NCBI RefSeq assembly: GCF_030248535.1
Contig: NZ_JAHGAJ010000007.1
Coordinates: 124,001-188,000 of the forward strand
Direction: 5' to 3'
DNA from: Vibrio sp. D404a
Lineage (GTDB): Bacteria; Pseudomonadota; Gammaproteobacteria; Enterobacterales; Vibrionaceae
DNA: 64,000 nt
In this document: positions 38,205 through 47,282 of the stretch, piece after piece
How the letters are laid out: each line of letters opens with the position of its first letter
Position numbering within the stretch: position 1 is the first letter of the stretch
Made by a program: the position numbers and the translations under genes
The notes under the pieces: generated by a model
What the model was told of the DNA's origin: nothing
What the model saw: the letters and a program-made list of their open reading frames with translations, nothing else
Database searches by the model: none

Positions 38205-41200
38205 ATGACACAGCACTATTCTGAGCTCTTTTGTCAAAGTAACTACTCTTTCTTAGAGGGAGCATCCCATGCCGAAGAGCTGGTTCTGCAGGCCGATTTT
38301 CTGCGCTATAACGCCTTAGCCGTAACCGATGAGTGCTCTGTGGCTGGAATCGTCAAAGTGCACGCCGCTATCAAGCAGCACCAACTCTCGCTCAAGCAGA
38401 TTGTTGGTAGTATGTTTTGGCTTAATGAGGAGTGTCAGTTACTGCTTTTATGCCCAAACCGACAAGCCTATGCGGAGCTATGCCGTATTATCACCAATGC
38501 ACGTCGACGCAGCAGTAAAGGGGCATACCAACTGTCAGAGTGGGATATCATGTCGGCAAAACACTGCTTAGTTATTTGGCTTCCTCAGCAACACGATCAA
38601 GACAACCATTGGGGAAACTGGCTCAATCAGCATCATCAAGGGCGATTGTGGATCGGGGTACAGCGCCATTTAAAACAGAGCGATCATGACTATGTCGCAC
38701 ACTGTGCTTCACTCTCTCAAAACTTGCAGCTTCCGGTTACCGCGTGCGGCGGTGTATTGATGCACAGTGCCAATCGCCTGCCACTCCAGCACTCGCTTAC
38801 CGCGATAAAACATCAATGTTCGGTTCCTGAAGTAGGCAGTCACTTACTGGCTAACGCCGAAAGGTGCTTGCGAAGCATTAACAAGCTCAGTCACGTATTC
38901 CAAAAGTCATGGTTGGATGAAAGCAACCACATCGCCAGCTTGTGCCAATTTGATTTGGATAGCCTGCGTTATGAGTATCCAAGTGAATTGATACCAGCAG
39001 GACAAACGCCAATTCAACACCTCAGACACTTGGTTGAACAGGGCAAGAAAATTCGCTTCCCTGACGGGGTATCCGACGATATAGAACAAACCATAGAGAA
39101 AGAGCTCCACTTAATTGAAGAGCTGGATTACCCGTTCTTTTTCCTAACCATTCACGACATTGTGATGTTCGCTAAGCAGCAAGGGATCTTGTACCAAGGA
39201 AGAGGCTCAGCCGCTAACTCTGTGGTCTGTTATTGTCTTGAGATCACCTCTGTCGACCCTCGTCAAATATCCGTATTATTTGAACGCTTTATCAGTAAAG
39301 AGCGTAATGAGCCGCCTGATATTGATGTCGACTTCGAGCATGAACGTCGTGAAGAGGTCATTCAGTACATCTATCGAAAATATGGTCGCGAACGGGCTGC
39401 ATTAGCCGCGACGGTGATCTCTTATCGCTTTAAAAGCGCAGTGCGAGATGTCGGTAAGGCATTAGGGCTACAAGAGACCCAGCTCGACTATTTCATTAAG
39501 AACACCAACCGCCGGGATAAGCAACAGGGCTGGCAAGCGCAGCTCACGTTACTTGGGTTGCAGCCAGACTCACTCAAAGGAAAACAGTTTATCCATTTGG
39601 TCGATGAGATCATCGGCTTTCCGCGCCACTTATCTCAGCATGTGGGAGGCTTTGTGATCTCTTCTGGTCCACTGTATGAGTTGGTACCGGTTGAGAACGC
39701 TGCAATGCAAGAACGTACTATCATTCAATGGGATAAGGATGATTTAGAGGCACTTGGGCTGCTCAAAGTCGATGTGTTGGCTCTGGGTATGCTGTCGGCG
39801 ATTCGTAAATGCTTCACCATGATCCAGCAACATTATGGACACTCCCTATCAATTGCAGAGATCACTCGCTTGCAAGACGATCCCAATGTATACGGAATGA
39901 TTCAAAGAGCCGATACGGTAGGCATTTTCCAAATAGAATCCCGAGCTCAGATGAGCATGTTGCCACGCCTAAAACCGAGGAGCTATTACGATCTGGTGAT
40001 TCAGATTGCGATTGTTCGACCGGGCCCAATACAGGGTGATATGGTGCACCCCTTTCTGAAACGAAGAAATGGACAAGAGCCTATTAATTACCCCTCTTCT
40101 GAGGTCGAATCGGTACTCGCGCGCACCTTAGGCGTGCCAATCTTTCAAGAACAAGTCATTAAGCTGGCCATGGTTGCAGCTGGTTTTACTGGCGGTGAAG
40201 CCGACCAGTTACGACGAGCGATGGCGGCGTGGAAGAAGAATGGAAACGTCTTTAAGTTTAAATCTAAGCTCATCGACGGAATGCAGAGTCGCGGTTACGA
40301 CATCGCCTTTGCCGAGCAGATCTTTAAACAGATCTGTGGCTTTGGTGAATACGGTTTTCCTGAAAGTCATTCCGCCTCTTTTGCGGTACTCGCCTACTGC
40401 TCCGCTTGGTTGAAGTGCTATTACCCAGAGTGCTTTTACGCCTCATTATTAAATAGCCAACCTATGGGGTTTTATAGCCCATCACAGCTAGTGCAAGACG
40501 CTCAGAGACATCACGTTAAGGTGCTGCCGGTTTGTGTTAACGCATCACAACGCGATCATACTGTCGTCAAAGTAGAGCAAGGGCTCGCGATTCGACTGGG
40601 CTTGAGGCAAGTCAAAGGCTTGAGTGAACAAGCAATGGAAAGTTTGGTTGCTAATCGTCCATATCAAGGTTATACCCATCCAAATCAGATCACTCAGCTC
40701 TCTATCAACCGCAGAGATGTCGAGCTTTTGGCCTCTGCCAATGCGATGCACAATGTGTCAGGTGACCGCTTCCAGACACGCTGGACTTTGATGGACTCAG
40801 CTTCAGAACTGCCACTCTTTCGAGATGTGCATGAACAACCTCAACCGCTGCGACAACCGAACGCAACACAAGATTTGTTGGAGGATTTCACCAGCACTGG
40901 GATCTCTTTAAACCAGCACCCGATAACGCTACTTGAGCAAGCGAACAAACTCGGTCGCTTTATCCACATGCAAGATTTAAAGCACCAACGAGACAAGTCA
41001 CTTGTAACGGTTGTGGGTGTTGTCACTGGTAAGCAGTCCCCGGGAACCGCCGCTGGTGTGACTTTTTTTACCCTAGAAGATAATACCGGCAACATCAATG
41101 TTGTGGTTTGGAAGGCTACCGCTCGTTGTCAGCAGCAAGCGTATCTCACCGCTAAAATTTTAAAAGTGAAAGGAATCATCGAAAAAGAAGGCGATGTCGT

Positions 41201-41279
41201 TCATGTAATTGCGGGGCAACTGATCGACCTGACCGACGAGTTAACGGGGTTAAAAACAAAATCGCGGGAGTTTCACTAG
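38205..41279 (+). CDS. dnaE2: DnaE2 error-prone DNA polymerase III alpha subunit
   Basis: C-family polymerase of 1024 residues used for SOS-induced translesion synthesis. The N-terminal PHP domain opens YSELFCQSNYSFLEGASH: a Phe stands where active PHP domains have the first metal-binding His, so proofreading or phosphoesterase activity is unlikely. Polymerase acidic residues are in PDIDVDF (371-377). AFAVLAY-type palm/finger segments and a C-terminal OB fold (VVGVVTGKQSPGTAAGVTFFTLED, about 930-960) are present. It is the last gene of the imuA-imuB-dnaE2 operon, 74 bases after imuB, and shares its LexA control. Confidence 0.95.
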   Translation: MTQHYSELFCQSNYSFLEGASHAEELVLQADFLRYNALAVTDECSVAGIVKVHAAIKQHQLSLKQIVGSMFWLNEECQLLLLCPNRQAYAELCRIITNARRRSSKGAYQLSEWDIMSAKHCLVIWLPQQHDQDNHWGNWLNQHHQGRLWIGVQRHLKQSDHDYVAHCASLSQNLQLPVTACGGVLMHSANRLPLQHSLTAIKHQCSVPEVGSHLLANAERCLRSINKLSHVFQKSWLDESNHIASLCQFDLDSLRYEYPSELIPAGQTPIQHLRHLVEQGKKIRFPDGVSDDIEQTIEKELHLIEELDYPFFFLTIHDIVMFAKQQGILYQGRGSAANSVVCYCLEITSVDPRQISVLFERFISKERNEPPDIDVDFEHERREEVIQYIYRKYGRERAALAATVISYRFKSAVRDVGKALGLQETQLDYFIKNTNRRDKQQGWQAQLTLLGLQPDSLKGKQFIHLVDEIIGFPRHLSQHVGGFVISSGPLYELVPVENAAMQERTIIQWDKDDLEALGLLKVDVLALGMLSAIRKCFTMIQQHYGHSLSIAEITRLQDDPNVYGMIQRADTVGIFQIESRAQMSMLPRLKPRSYYDLVIQIAIVRPGPIQGDMVHPFLKRRNGQEPINYPSSEVESVLARTLGVPIFQEQVIKLAMVAAGFTGGEADQLRRAMAAWKKNGNVFKFKSKLIDGMQSRGYDIAFAEQIFKQICGFGEYGFPESHSASFAVLAYCSAWLKCYYPECFYASLLNSQPMGFYSPSQLVQDAQRHHVKVLPVCVNASQRDHTVVKVEQGLAIRLGLRQVKGLSEQAMESLVANRPYQGYTHPNQITQLSINRRDVELLASANAMHNVSGDRFQTRWTLMDSASELPLFRDVHEQPQPLRQPNATQDLLEDFTSTGISLNQHPITLLEQANKLGRFIHMQDLKHQRDKSLVTVVGVVTGKQSPGTAAGVTFFTLEDNTGNINVVVWKATARCQQQAYLTAKILKVKGIIEKEGDVVHVIAGQLIDLTDELTGLKTKSREFH

Positions 41280-41340
41280 CTAAGAGCATTCACTCGCTAA
41301 GAGAAAATGGCTTTGACAAACAAATGCTGTCTCAGAAATA

Positions 41341-41364
41341 GAAAAGGGAGGCTATCAGCCTCCC
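41341..41364 (-). terminator. Terminator of a leftward transcript
   Basis: GGGAGGC and GCCTCCC arms around a five-base loop. On the minus strand TTTT follows, while the plus strand has no T-run. It would end a transcript from cheV or from the small frame upstream. Confidence 0.7.
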
Positions 41365-41383
41365 TCAAATCTAATACGTTGAA

Positions 41384-41479
41384 TTATGATTCAACTTCAG
41401 CTTCCGTACGTCTTTTCTTAAATTCCCTATATAGTAATAAACTCAAAGTCATTACGACTTTTGACGTCAACCATATCAT
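41384..41479 (-). CDS. Possible 31-residue small membrane protein
   Basis: Frame MIWLTSKVVMTLSLLLYREF-KKRRTEAEVES: one hydrophobic helix of about 15 residues followed by a basic stretch and an acidic tail, the layout of a small inner-membrane protein with cytoplasmic C-terminus. AAGG lies 12 bases before ATG, a rather long spacing, and a terminator follows 20 bases after the stop. A second frame of similar length overlaps it, so chance cannot be excluded. Not recognised as any known family. Confidence 0.3.
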   Translation of the reverse strand: MIWLTSKVVMTLSLLLYREFKKRRTEAEVES

Positions 41480-41617
41480 TAAGAGGGATTACCTTAGATT
41501 GTTCATGAAAAGTTACGTTAGTCATTTGTACATATTTAACTCTGTTTAAATATGCACCACCAATATAGCAAACGTTTTCCATAAAATCATCTAAAACTAA
41601 CCGCGCTCTGACAATTA

Positions 41618-42559
41618 TTATAAAATCTGACGCATACGCTCTTGAGTCACTTCCACCAATAAGTCTGGTTGGAATTTAGAAATGAAGCGATTACACCCCA
41701 CTTTCTCTACCATCGCCTCATTGAAGCTGCCACTTAATGAAGTATTCAGTGTGATAAACAGATCTTGCATTCGAGGGTCGCTACGTACTTCATGAGTCAG
41801 TTTATAGCCATCCATCTCTGGCATTTCAGCATCGGTGATCATCAATAGCAGCTCTTCGTTGATATCTTTACCAGCATCACACCAAGACTTGAGTAAGTTC
41901 AACGCTTCCAGGCCATCGCAACATTCAATAATGTTCAAGCCAAGCTGAGACAAGGTCCCTTTGATTTGGTTACGTGCCGTTGAAGAGTCGTCAACAATCA
42001 AGACGTTACGACCAACTAACTGAACGGCCAACTCGGCATCCAGTACCCCTTCCGAGATCGAGACATCGTAATCAATGATCTCTGCCAACACTTTCTCGAC
42101 GTCGATGATCTCAACGATCTTCTGTTGGTTATCTTCTTCGATATGGGTGATCGCGGTTAGGTAGTTTGCACGACCTGCCGTTTTTGGTGGCGGTTGGATC
42201 TCCGTCCACATGGTATTCACGATATTACGAACCTGCCCGACTAAGAAGCCCTGCACAGTACGGTTATATTCCGTAATGATCAGGTTACTCTCTTGTGACT
42301 CTTGGCGAGATGGTGGGAAGCCAATGGCACTACGCAAGTCAATCACAGGCACTGACTCACCACGCAGTGAGGCCACACCTGTAATATTGTGATGCGAACC
42401 CGGTAGCTTGGTTAATGCAGGTACTTTAAGCACCTCTTTTACTTTGAAAACATTAATCGCAAACAATTGACGGCTATTTAAACTGAACAGTAACAGCTCT
42501 AAACGGTTTTCACCGACTAACTTGGTTCTTTGATCAACCGAGTTCAAAACGCCAGACAT
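41618..42559 (-). CDS. cheV: Chemotaxis coupling/response-regulator protein CheV
   Basis: CheW-like coupling domain fused to a CheY-like receiver, 313 residues. I start at 42559 (MSGVLNSVDQRTKLVGENRLELLLFSL), where AAGGTG lies upstream. The longer frame adds 12 residues with no support. The CheW part (about 20-170) includes GVASLRGESVPVIDLRSAIG. The receiver (about 185-313) has VLIVDDSSTARNQI and the phospho-acceptor Asp in MITDAEMPEMDGY. CheV links chemoreceptors to CheA and may buffer signalling. This is an isolated chemotaxis gene, not in the main che operon. It fits with the receptor gene at the window's left end only loosely. Confidence 0.92.
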   Translation of the reverse strand: MSGVLNSVDQRTKLVGENRLELLLFSLNSRQLFAINVFKVKEVLKVPALTKLPGSHHNITGVASLRGESVPVIDLRSAIGFPPSRQESQESNLIITEYNRTVQGFLVGQVRNIVNTMWTEIQPPPKTAGRANYLTAITHIEEDNQQKIVEIIDVEKVLAEIIDYDVSISEGVLDAELAVQLVGRNVLIVDDSSTARNQIKGTLSQLGLNIIECCDGLEALNLLKSWCDAGKDINEELLLMITDAEMPEMDGYKLTHEVRSDPRMQDLFITLNTSLSGSFNEAMVEKVGCNRFISKFQPDLLVEVTQERMRQIL

Positions 42560-42727
42560 ACAACACCTTAGTGATAACAATAACTGCAGATACAATAGCC
42601 TAAATCAATAGGCTAAAGCAAAACTACATAGGGAGGTTCTTAAACTAGTGGCAACATTGTAAGTAATATGCCATTGAAGTAAATGGTAGGTGTTCAGATA
42701 TGAGCGGTGACGAAGTCAATTTATAAA

Positions 42728-43945
42728 TTAACCTTCAATCACCTTCATCAATAATTGACCGTCATACAGTGCTTGCTTGATCAGCGCCGCACCCGGCATC
42801 GTCGCCTGCTTGTAAAAGCGAGACTCCATCAGTTCTAAGTCTTGGTGGTAGACTTTCAAGCTCTGCTCTTCGATGCATTTTTGAATCGCTGGATAAAGCA
42901 CGTTTTTCGCTTGGTTAACCACACCACCAATTAAGATTTTTTCAGGGTTGAATAGGTTAATCACAATCGCGATCGCTGAACCTAGGTAGTGCCCAAGCTG
43001 CTCAATCACCTCAACGGCCATCGGGTCACCTTCAGCCGCAGCAGCACAGATCTGCTCGATGGTAACGTCTTCGATACCTTCTAGAGAAGAGCTTTCACCA
43101 TTCGCAATACGCTCTTTCACCTGTTCACGAATCGCTTGCGAGCTGGCTACTGTCTCGAGACAACCTCGGTTACCACAGTGACAAAGCTTGCCCTGTTTAT
43201 CTATCTGGATATGACCCAGTTCACCGATGTTACCATGACGCCCTTGAAGAACGCGGCCATCTAGGATGATACCCGCCCCTAAACCGTGGTGGATAGAGAT
43301 CAACACAGAGTTGTCGTTGTCTTGAGAATTACCAAACAGCTTCTCGGCCAGTGCCCAAGCGCGAGTATCGTTAGCAATAAATACTGGCAACCCCGTCTCT
43401 TTATAGATCTCAGGGCCTAAGGCAAGGTTCTCAACATTGTAGTGAGGCATCTGCAGCACAATACCTTGCTCCGAGTTCACAAGACCCGGCAAGGTAACAG
43501 CAATACTGGTTACCCTATCAAGCTGTTCAGCGTAGGTTTGGAAGAATTCGTCGATTTCATGAAGCAAACGCGCAAGCACATCATCTTGGTCGCGCTCGTG
43601 GATATCGATCTTGGTATCGATAAGCACATCACCGCCCAATTCATGGAGTGCAATCGTGAGGTAGCCACGACCTAATCGCATAGAAAGGAACTGCCAGCCT
43701 TCGTTATTCGTTTGCAAACCCACAGCCGGACGCCCACGCGTGGTCGCCTCTTGTACCGTCGTTTCATGAATAAGGTGAGCTTCCATGAGTTCACGAGTAA
43801 TTTTGGTAATACTCGCCGGAGCCAACTCACTTTGTTTGGACAGATCGATACGAGAAATGGGACCTTTAAGGTCTATTAGTTTATATACACGACCAGCATT
43901 GACCTGTTTGATATGATCAATATGGCCCGGTTGAGCCATGTACAT
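42728..43945 (-). CDS. mlc: Mlc, ROK-family glucose-responsive repressor
   Basis: Transcriptional repressor of PTS genes, inactivated when dephosphorylated EIICB-Glc captures it at the membrane. The 405 residues comprise an N-terminal winged helix (about 8-80, ISRIDLSKQSELAPASITKI) and a ROK sugar-kinase-like domain with the zinc motif CHCGNRGCLE (about 251-260). The start at 43945 is preferred over the Met two codons later because GGAG lies six to seven bases upstream. Residues match E. coli Mlc more than NagC. The divergent pykA and nearby ptsG place it among glucose metabolism genes. An Mlc-like palindrome and a CRP site lie in its promoter region, suggesting autoregulation. Confidence 0.93.
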   Translation of the reverse strand: MYMAQPGHIDHIKQVNAGRVYKLIDLKGPISRIDLSKQSELAPASITKITRELMEAHLIHETTVQEATTRGRPAVGLQTNNEGWQFLSMRLGRGYLTIALHELGGDVLIDTKIDIHERDQDDVLARLLHEIDEFFQTYAEQLDRVTSIAVTLPGLVNSEQGIVLQMPHYNVENLALGPEIYKETGLPVFIANDTRAWALAEKLFGNSQDNDNSVLISIHHGLGAGIILDGRVLQGRHGNIGELGHIQIDKQGKLCHCGNRGCLETVASSQAIREQVKERIANGESSSLEGIEDVTIEQICAAAAEGDPMAVEVIEQLGHYLGSAIAIVINLFNPEKILIGGVVNQAKNVLYPAIQKCIEEQSLKVYHQDLELMESRFYKQATMPGAALIKQALYDGQLLMKVIEG

Positions 43946-43973
43946 TTTACGCTCCAGAAATCATCAACCGGGT

Positions 43974-43999
43974 AATTTTTTTACTTTGCGAAGTAATTG
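43974..43999 (-). promoter_or_regulatory. Candidate Mlc operator before mlc
   Basis: An AT-rich palindrome TTACTT-TGCG-AAGTAA (43981-43996) preceded by a T-run, giving TTTTAC...GTAATT arms. The layout resembles enteric Mlc sites (TTTTAC-N-GTAATAA). It lies about 35-55 bases upstream of the mlc start, a good position for autorepression. Confidence 0.4.
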
Positions 44000-44020
44000 T
44001 GAAGTCCCTTGGTATATTGC

Positions 44021-44036
44021 CGTGACCAGTATCACG
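44021..44036. promoter_or_regulatory. CRP-like binding site between mlc and pykA
   Basis: CGTGA-CCAGTA-TCACG is a perfect palindrome with the CRP spacing of six bases and matches TGTGA-N6-TCACA at eight of ten positions. It lies about 75 bases before mlc and 230 before pykA, so mlc is the likelier target. Confidence 0.6.
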
Positions 44037-44263
44037 TATATACATGAATCTTTGTGTTTCGAGTCAAATACTTTAATAGAAATTCATCCCATCCCGATTG
44101 AATTCAGACTTAATTTTCACCAGAAAACATCCACGCTGCGCCCCAACACCAATTATTTTATGTAATTAGAGAAATATCTTGTTGGCTCCCAATAAATTAT
44201 TGATTACTGCATATACTTAATTCTGTCTTACACAGATTACTTGGTCTCACAGTAGGAGTATTC

Positions 44264-45709
44264 ATGACAGCACAGGTAAGAAAAACAAAAATCGTCACCA
44301 CACTGGGTCCATCCACAGATAAAGGCAATGTCCTCGAAGAGATCATCAAGGCCGGCGCCAACATTGTTCGCATGAACTTTTCTCATGGTAGCAGCGAAGA
44401 TCACATTCAAAGAGCTGCAAAAGTTCGTGCTATCGCCAAAAAGCTTGGCACACAAGTCGCTATCCTTGGCGATCTTCAAGGTCCTAAGATTCGAGTTTCT
44501 ACCTTCAGAGACGGTAAAATCCAACTCTCGGTCGGTGACAAGTTCACACTCGATAGCAGCCTCGGAAAAGGCGAAGGAAACCAAGAGTCCGTCGGCCTCG
44601 ACTACAAAGAACTTCCGAATGATGTTGATACCGGCGATATCCTTTTATTGGATGATGGCCGAGTTCAGCTTAAAGTGACGGCCGTCGAAGGCTGCCGAGT
44701 ACATACAGAAGTCATCATTGGCGGTCCGCTTTCTAACAACAAAGGGATCAATAAAAAAGGCGGTGGCCTCTCAGCCGAAGCCCTCACAGAAAAAGATAAG
44801 CGCGACATCATTACTGCATCAGAAATTCAAGTCGACTATCTAGCCGTATCTTTCCCTCGCAACGGAGAAGATATGAGTTATGCAAGACAGCTGGCAAGAG
44901 ACGCAGGTTTAGAAGCGCATTTGGTAGCCAAAGTAGAACGCGCCGAGACCGTTTCTAGTATTGAGAACATGGATGACATTATCATGGCCTCAGATGTGGT
45001 CATGGTAGCCCGTGGAGACCTCGGAGTTGAAATAGGCGACCCAGAGTTAGTCGGTGTACAAAAGCAGCTTATACGACGCGCTAGAGCCCTTAACCGTACC
45101 ATCATCACTGCAACCCAGATGATGGAGTCGATGATCTCCGCACCCATGCCGACCCGTGCCGAGGTAATGGATGTGGCCAATGCCGTACTCGATGGCACCG
45201 ATGCCGTCATGCTATCCGGTGAAACTGCTGCCGGGATGTATCCTGTAGAAACGGTTAAGTCGATGGCAGAGGTCTGTATTGGTGCTGAGAAGATGGCGGG
45301 AGTTAACCAATCTAATTACCGAATTGACCGCACATTTGTCACAGCAGAAGAGACCATCTCGATGGCCACCATCTATTCGGCAAACCATATGGAAGGGATC
45401 AAGGGTGTTGTGACCCTAACAGAGTCAGGTCGCACAGCATTGATGATGTCACGCCTAAGCGCCGATATGCCCATCTTCGCTTTATCGCGCAACGAAGGCA
45501 CATTAAATCGCTGTACCTTATATCGTGGTGTAACCCCTATTTACTTTGAAACAGATAAAGAGGACAGCTTTGATATCGCGCTCTCTACCCTAACCTGCTT
45601 AAAAGAGAAAGGGATGCTGAAGTTTGGTGATCTCGTGATCATCACGCAAGGTGATATCATGGATGTCGCTGGTTCAACAAACTGTATGCGTATCTTGCCT
45701 GTCACTTAA
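44264..45709 (+). CDS. pykA: Pyruvate kinase II
   Basis: Glycolytic enzyme converting phosphoenolpyruvate and ADP to pyruvate and ATP, 481 residues. It is closest to E. coli PykA (type II, AMP-activated) rather than Pyk[31 protein letters not shown] (about 37-48), [25 protein letters not shown], and the catalytic/metal segment [17 protein letters not shown] (about 246-262). [39 protein letters not shown] follows in pieces. TAGGAG precedes ATG and a terminator follows, so it is a single gene. Confidence 0.97.
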   Translation: MTAQVRKTKIVTTLGPSTDKGNVLEEIIKAGANIVRMNFSHGSSEDHIQRAAKVRAIAKKLGTQVAILGDLQGPKIRVSTFRDGKIQLSVGDKFTLDSSLGKGEGNQESVGLDYKELPNDVDTGDILLLDDGRVQLKVTAVEGCRVHTEVIIGGPLSNNKGINKKGGGLSAEALTEKDKRDIITASEIQVDYLAVSFPRNGEDMSYARQLARDAGLEAHLVAKVERAETVSSIENMDDIIMASDVVMVARGDLGVEIGDPELVGVQKQLIRRARALNRTIITATQMMESMISAPMPTRAEVMDVANAVLDGTDAVMLSGETAAGMYPVETVKSMAEVCIGAEKMAGVNQSNYRIDRTFVTAEETISMATIYSANHMEGIKGVVTLTESGRTALMMSRLSADMPIFALSRNEGTLNRCTLYRGVTPIYFETDKEDSFDIALSTLTCLKEKGMLKFGDLVIITQGDIMDVAGSTNCMRILPVT

Positions 45710-45750
45710 TATTAAAATAACCCGATATCCAAGCAACAGTGCACTAAGCC

Positions 45751-45785
45751 ATGGCTGCGAATAATGAACTCGCAGCCATTTTTAG
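45751..45785 (+). terminator. Rho-independent terminator after pykA
   Basis: ATGGCTGCG and CGCAGCCAT arms around an 11-base loop, then TTTTT. Confidence 0.92.
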
Positions 45786-45814
45786 TTGTGGGAAAAACAA
45801 AAATGGATTGATGA

Positions 45815-47005
45815 TTATGCGAATTGGATGACGTGTGATGCTTTAGCGTTCTGTATTGAGCAATACAACTCGACGAATTTGAAACCGGCTTCCATTCCCA
45901 GTTGGTAGTCGTGCAGCAGATCTTCTTTTTCGCTCATCAAAGAGTTCGATTTCAGTGGCTCACTCGGCGCAATCTGAACAACAAAGGTGTCATCGGGTGG
46001 CGAGTGTAAGAAATCTTCGGTTAATGAGTAGGTTTGATAGTGCACCATCAACATATCCGCCAAACCGGAATCAAACTTATCTCCCACCAAATGACTAAGG
46101 CGATAAATATCGTCGGCACCAAACAGCCAGCGACCACCATTGAGCAAGTCTAAATGCCGCCTGTCTCGCTTCTGCTGTTTAGAACGCGTGATTTGCTGCT
46201 GGAAAAACGACGTCCAATCTACCTTCCACTGATCTATTTTTTGCTGCCAATGTTCTTGCACACTGCTAAAAGAGTCACGGAACCATTCAAGTTCTTCTGC
46301 CGTGATCGGTTTGGGTGGCTTGGGAGTATCTTGGTCGGATTGGCTGTCAGGGTTCGCCTCAGAAGCCGGCTCAGTTCGAATCACAACAATAGAACGAGCT
46401 TGCCTTCTCCACGCCTCCTGAACCGGTATAGAGGCCGACACACCGCCATCTACGTAACGCTCACCTGCAATTTCCACCTCACCATTATAAAGACGTGGAA
46501 TTGCGCAGGTCGCAATCATGATCTTGCGCCAATCTTCGCTAAATAGAGGGAAATAATGATCTTTGAGGTCTTTCGTGTCGGTAACCGCCGCGTAGATATT
46601 GCGCCCACCTAAAGCCTGCCGCCCCAAATCGAGATCAAGCTTGTAAGGGTACGCCAAAATCTTTTCAAGCGCCCACTCCATCCCTAGCCCTTTGCGATGA
46701 CGAATATAAGAAAAGAGATTGAAGAATTCCGGATCCGTTGTGAGATCCATAATGAAAGATTTACCGAGACCTTTGTCTCGACAGGCGAAAGCACACAGAT
46801 TCAAAGCGCCAGCCGATGTGCCGACAAAGTCATCGAATGGATCGAAATTGGAAAGAAGGAAGGCGTCTAATACACCAGATGTAAAAATACCTCTCTGGCC
46901 ACCACCTTGGGCAACCAAAGCTGTTTTACCCGCAATAAACTTGTCGTAGTAAGACAAGTCTATTGCGATATCGGTATTAGTGATTACGCCACTGTTCATC
47001 GGCAT
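45815..47005 (-). CDS. Patatin-like phospholipase family protein
   Basis: Cytoplasmic Ser-Asp dyad lipase-like protein, 396 residues from the ATG at 47005. The frame's extra leading codon is TTG, and AGGA lies nine bases before this ATG. The oxyanion loop GGGQRGIF is at about 34-41, the nucleophile Ser64 in VGTSAGAL, and the catalytic Asp in YVDGGVSASIP near 200. A Pro/Asp-rich insert (about 220-245) is unlike typical patatins. Substrate lipid is unknown. YjjU-type proteins of E. coli share this architecture. It lies 44 bases from a YnhF-like micro-gene that is read in the same direction. Confidence 0.87.
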   Translation of the reverse strand: MPMNSGVITNTDIAIDLSYYDKFIAGKTALVAQGGGQRGIFTSGVLDAFLLSNFDPFDDFVGTSAGALNLCAFACRDKGLGKSFIMDLTTDPEFFNLFSYIRHRKGLGMEWALEKILAYPYKLDLDLGRQALGGRNIYAAVTDTKDLKDHYFPLFSEDWRKIMIATCAIPRLYNGEVEIAGERYVDGGVSASIPVQEAWRRQARSIVVIRTEPASEANPDSQSDQDTPKPPKPITAEELEWFRDSFSSVQEHWQQKIDQWKVDWTSFFQQQITRSKQQKRDRRHLDLLNGGRWLFGADDIYRLSHLVGDKFDSGLADMLMVHYQTYSLTEDFLHSPPDDTFVVQIAPSEPLKSNSLMSEKEDLLHDYQLGMEAGFKFVELYCSIQNAKASHVIQFA

Positions 47006-47049
47006 CAAAGCACATCCTGACGAGATGTACTTTGCCTATTGTCGCTGTA

Positions 47050-47139
47050 TTAGTTGGTTATTGCGATGAAACCGAACGTAAGCAGCACAATAAAGATAAA
47101 AGCGGTAATTTGTAGAGCGTTTTTCAGATCATGTTCCAT
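47050..47139 (-). CDS. ynhF: YnhF-like small membrane protein (29 residues)
   Basis: Frame MEHDLKNALQITAFIF-IVLLTFGFIAITN with AGAGGTG three bases... before ATG as ribosome site. A short polar head (MEHDLKNAL) and one membrane helix (about 10-28) match the YnhF family of 29-residue single-pass inner-membrane proteins known from E. coli and found in vibrios. Function is unknown. It is followed after 44 bases by the patatin-like gene and may be co-transcribed with it. Confidence 0.8.
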   Translation of the reverse strand: MEHDLKNALQITAFIFIVLLTFGFIAITN

Positions 47140-47282
47140 AGACACCTCTGGTTATTATAAATTTGTTTAGCCTTATTTAAGTGATATCAGGTGTGTGAAG
47201 TATGTTCAAGAATCGTCGAAATTAGTCGCACAATATTGATGTAACCATCACAATTAGTGAGTGTATGGATAAGGATAGGCCC

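Larger units (their letters stand above)
41280..41617. other. Intergenic region between dnaE2 and cheV with a possible small transcription unit
   Basis: About 340 bp. On the minus strand it holds a 31-codon open frame, a seven-base inverted repeat near its stop (41378-41395) and a hairpin with a T-run. On the plus strand no convincing terminator for dnaE2 is seen. Confidence 0.5.
43946..44263. other. Divergent mlc/pykA control region
   Basis: About 320 bp without a gene. It contains a candidate Mlc operator and a symmetrical CRP site near mlc, both listed separately. The pykA side is AT-rich with a TAGGAG ribosome site. Promoter boxes could not be fixed with confidence. Confidence 0.55.

Noticed and set aside
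41307..41549. 80-codon plus-strand frame after dnaE2
   Set aside because: It spans the minus-strand hairpin and the small frame, lacks a ribosome site and reads like translated non-coding sequence.
44237..44584. 115-codon antisense frame over the start of pykA
   Set aside because: Antisense shadow of a strongly conserved gene.
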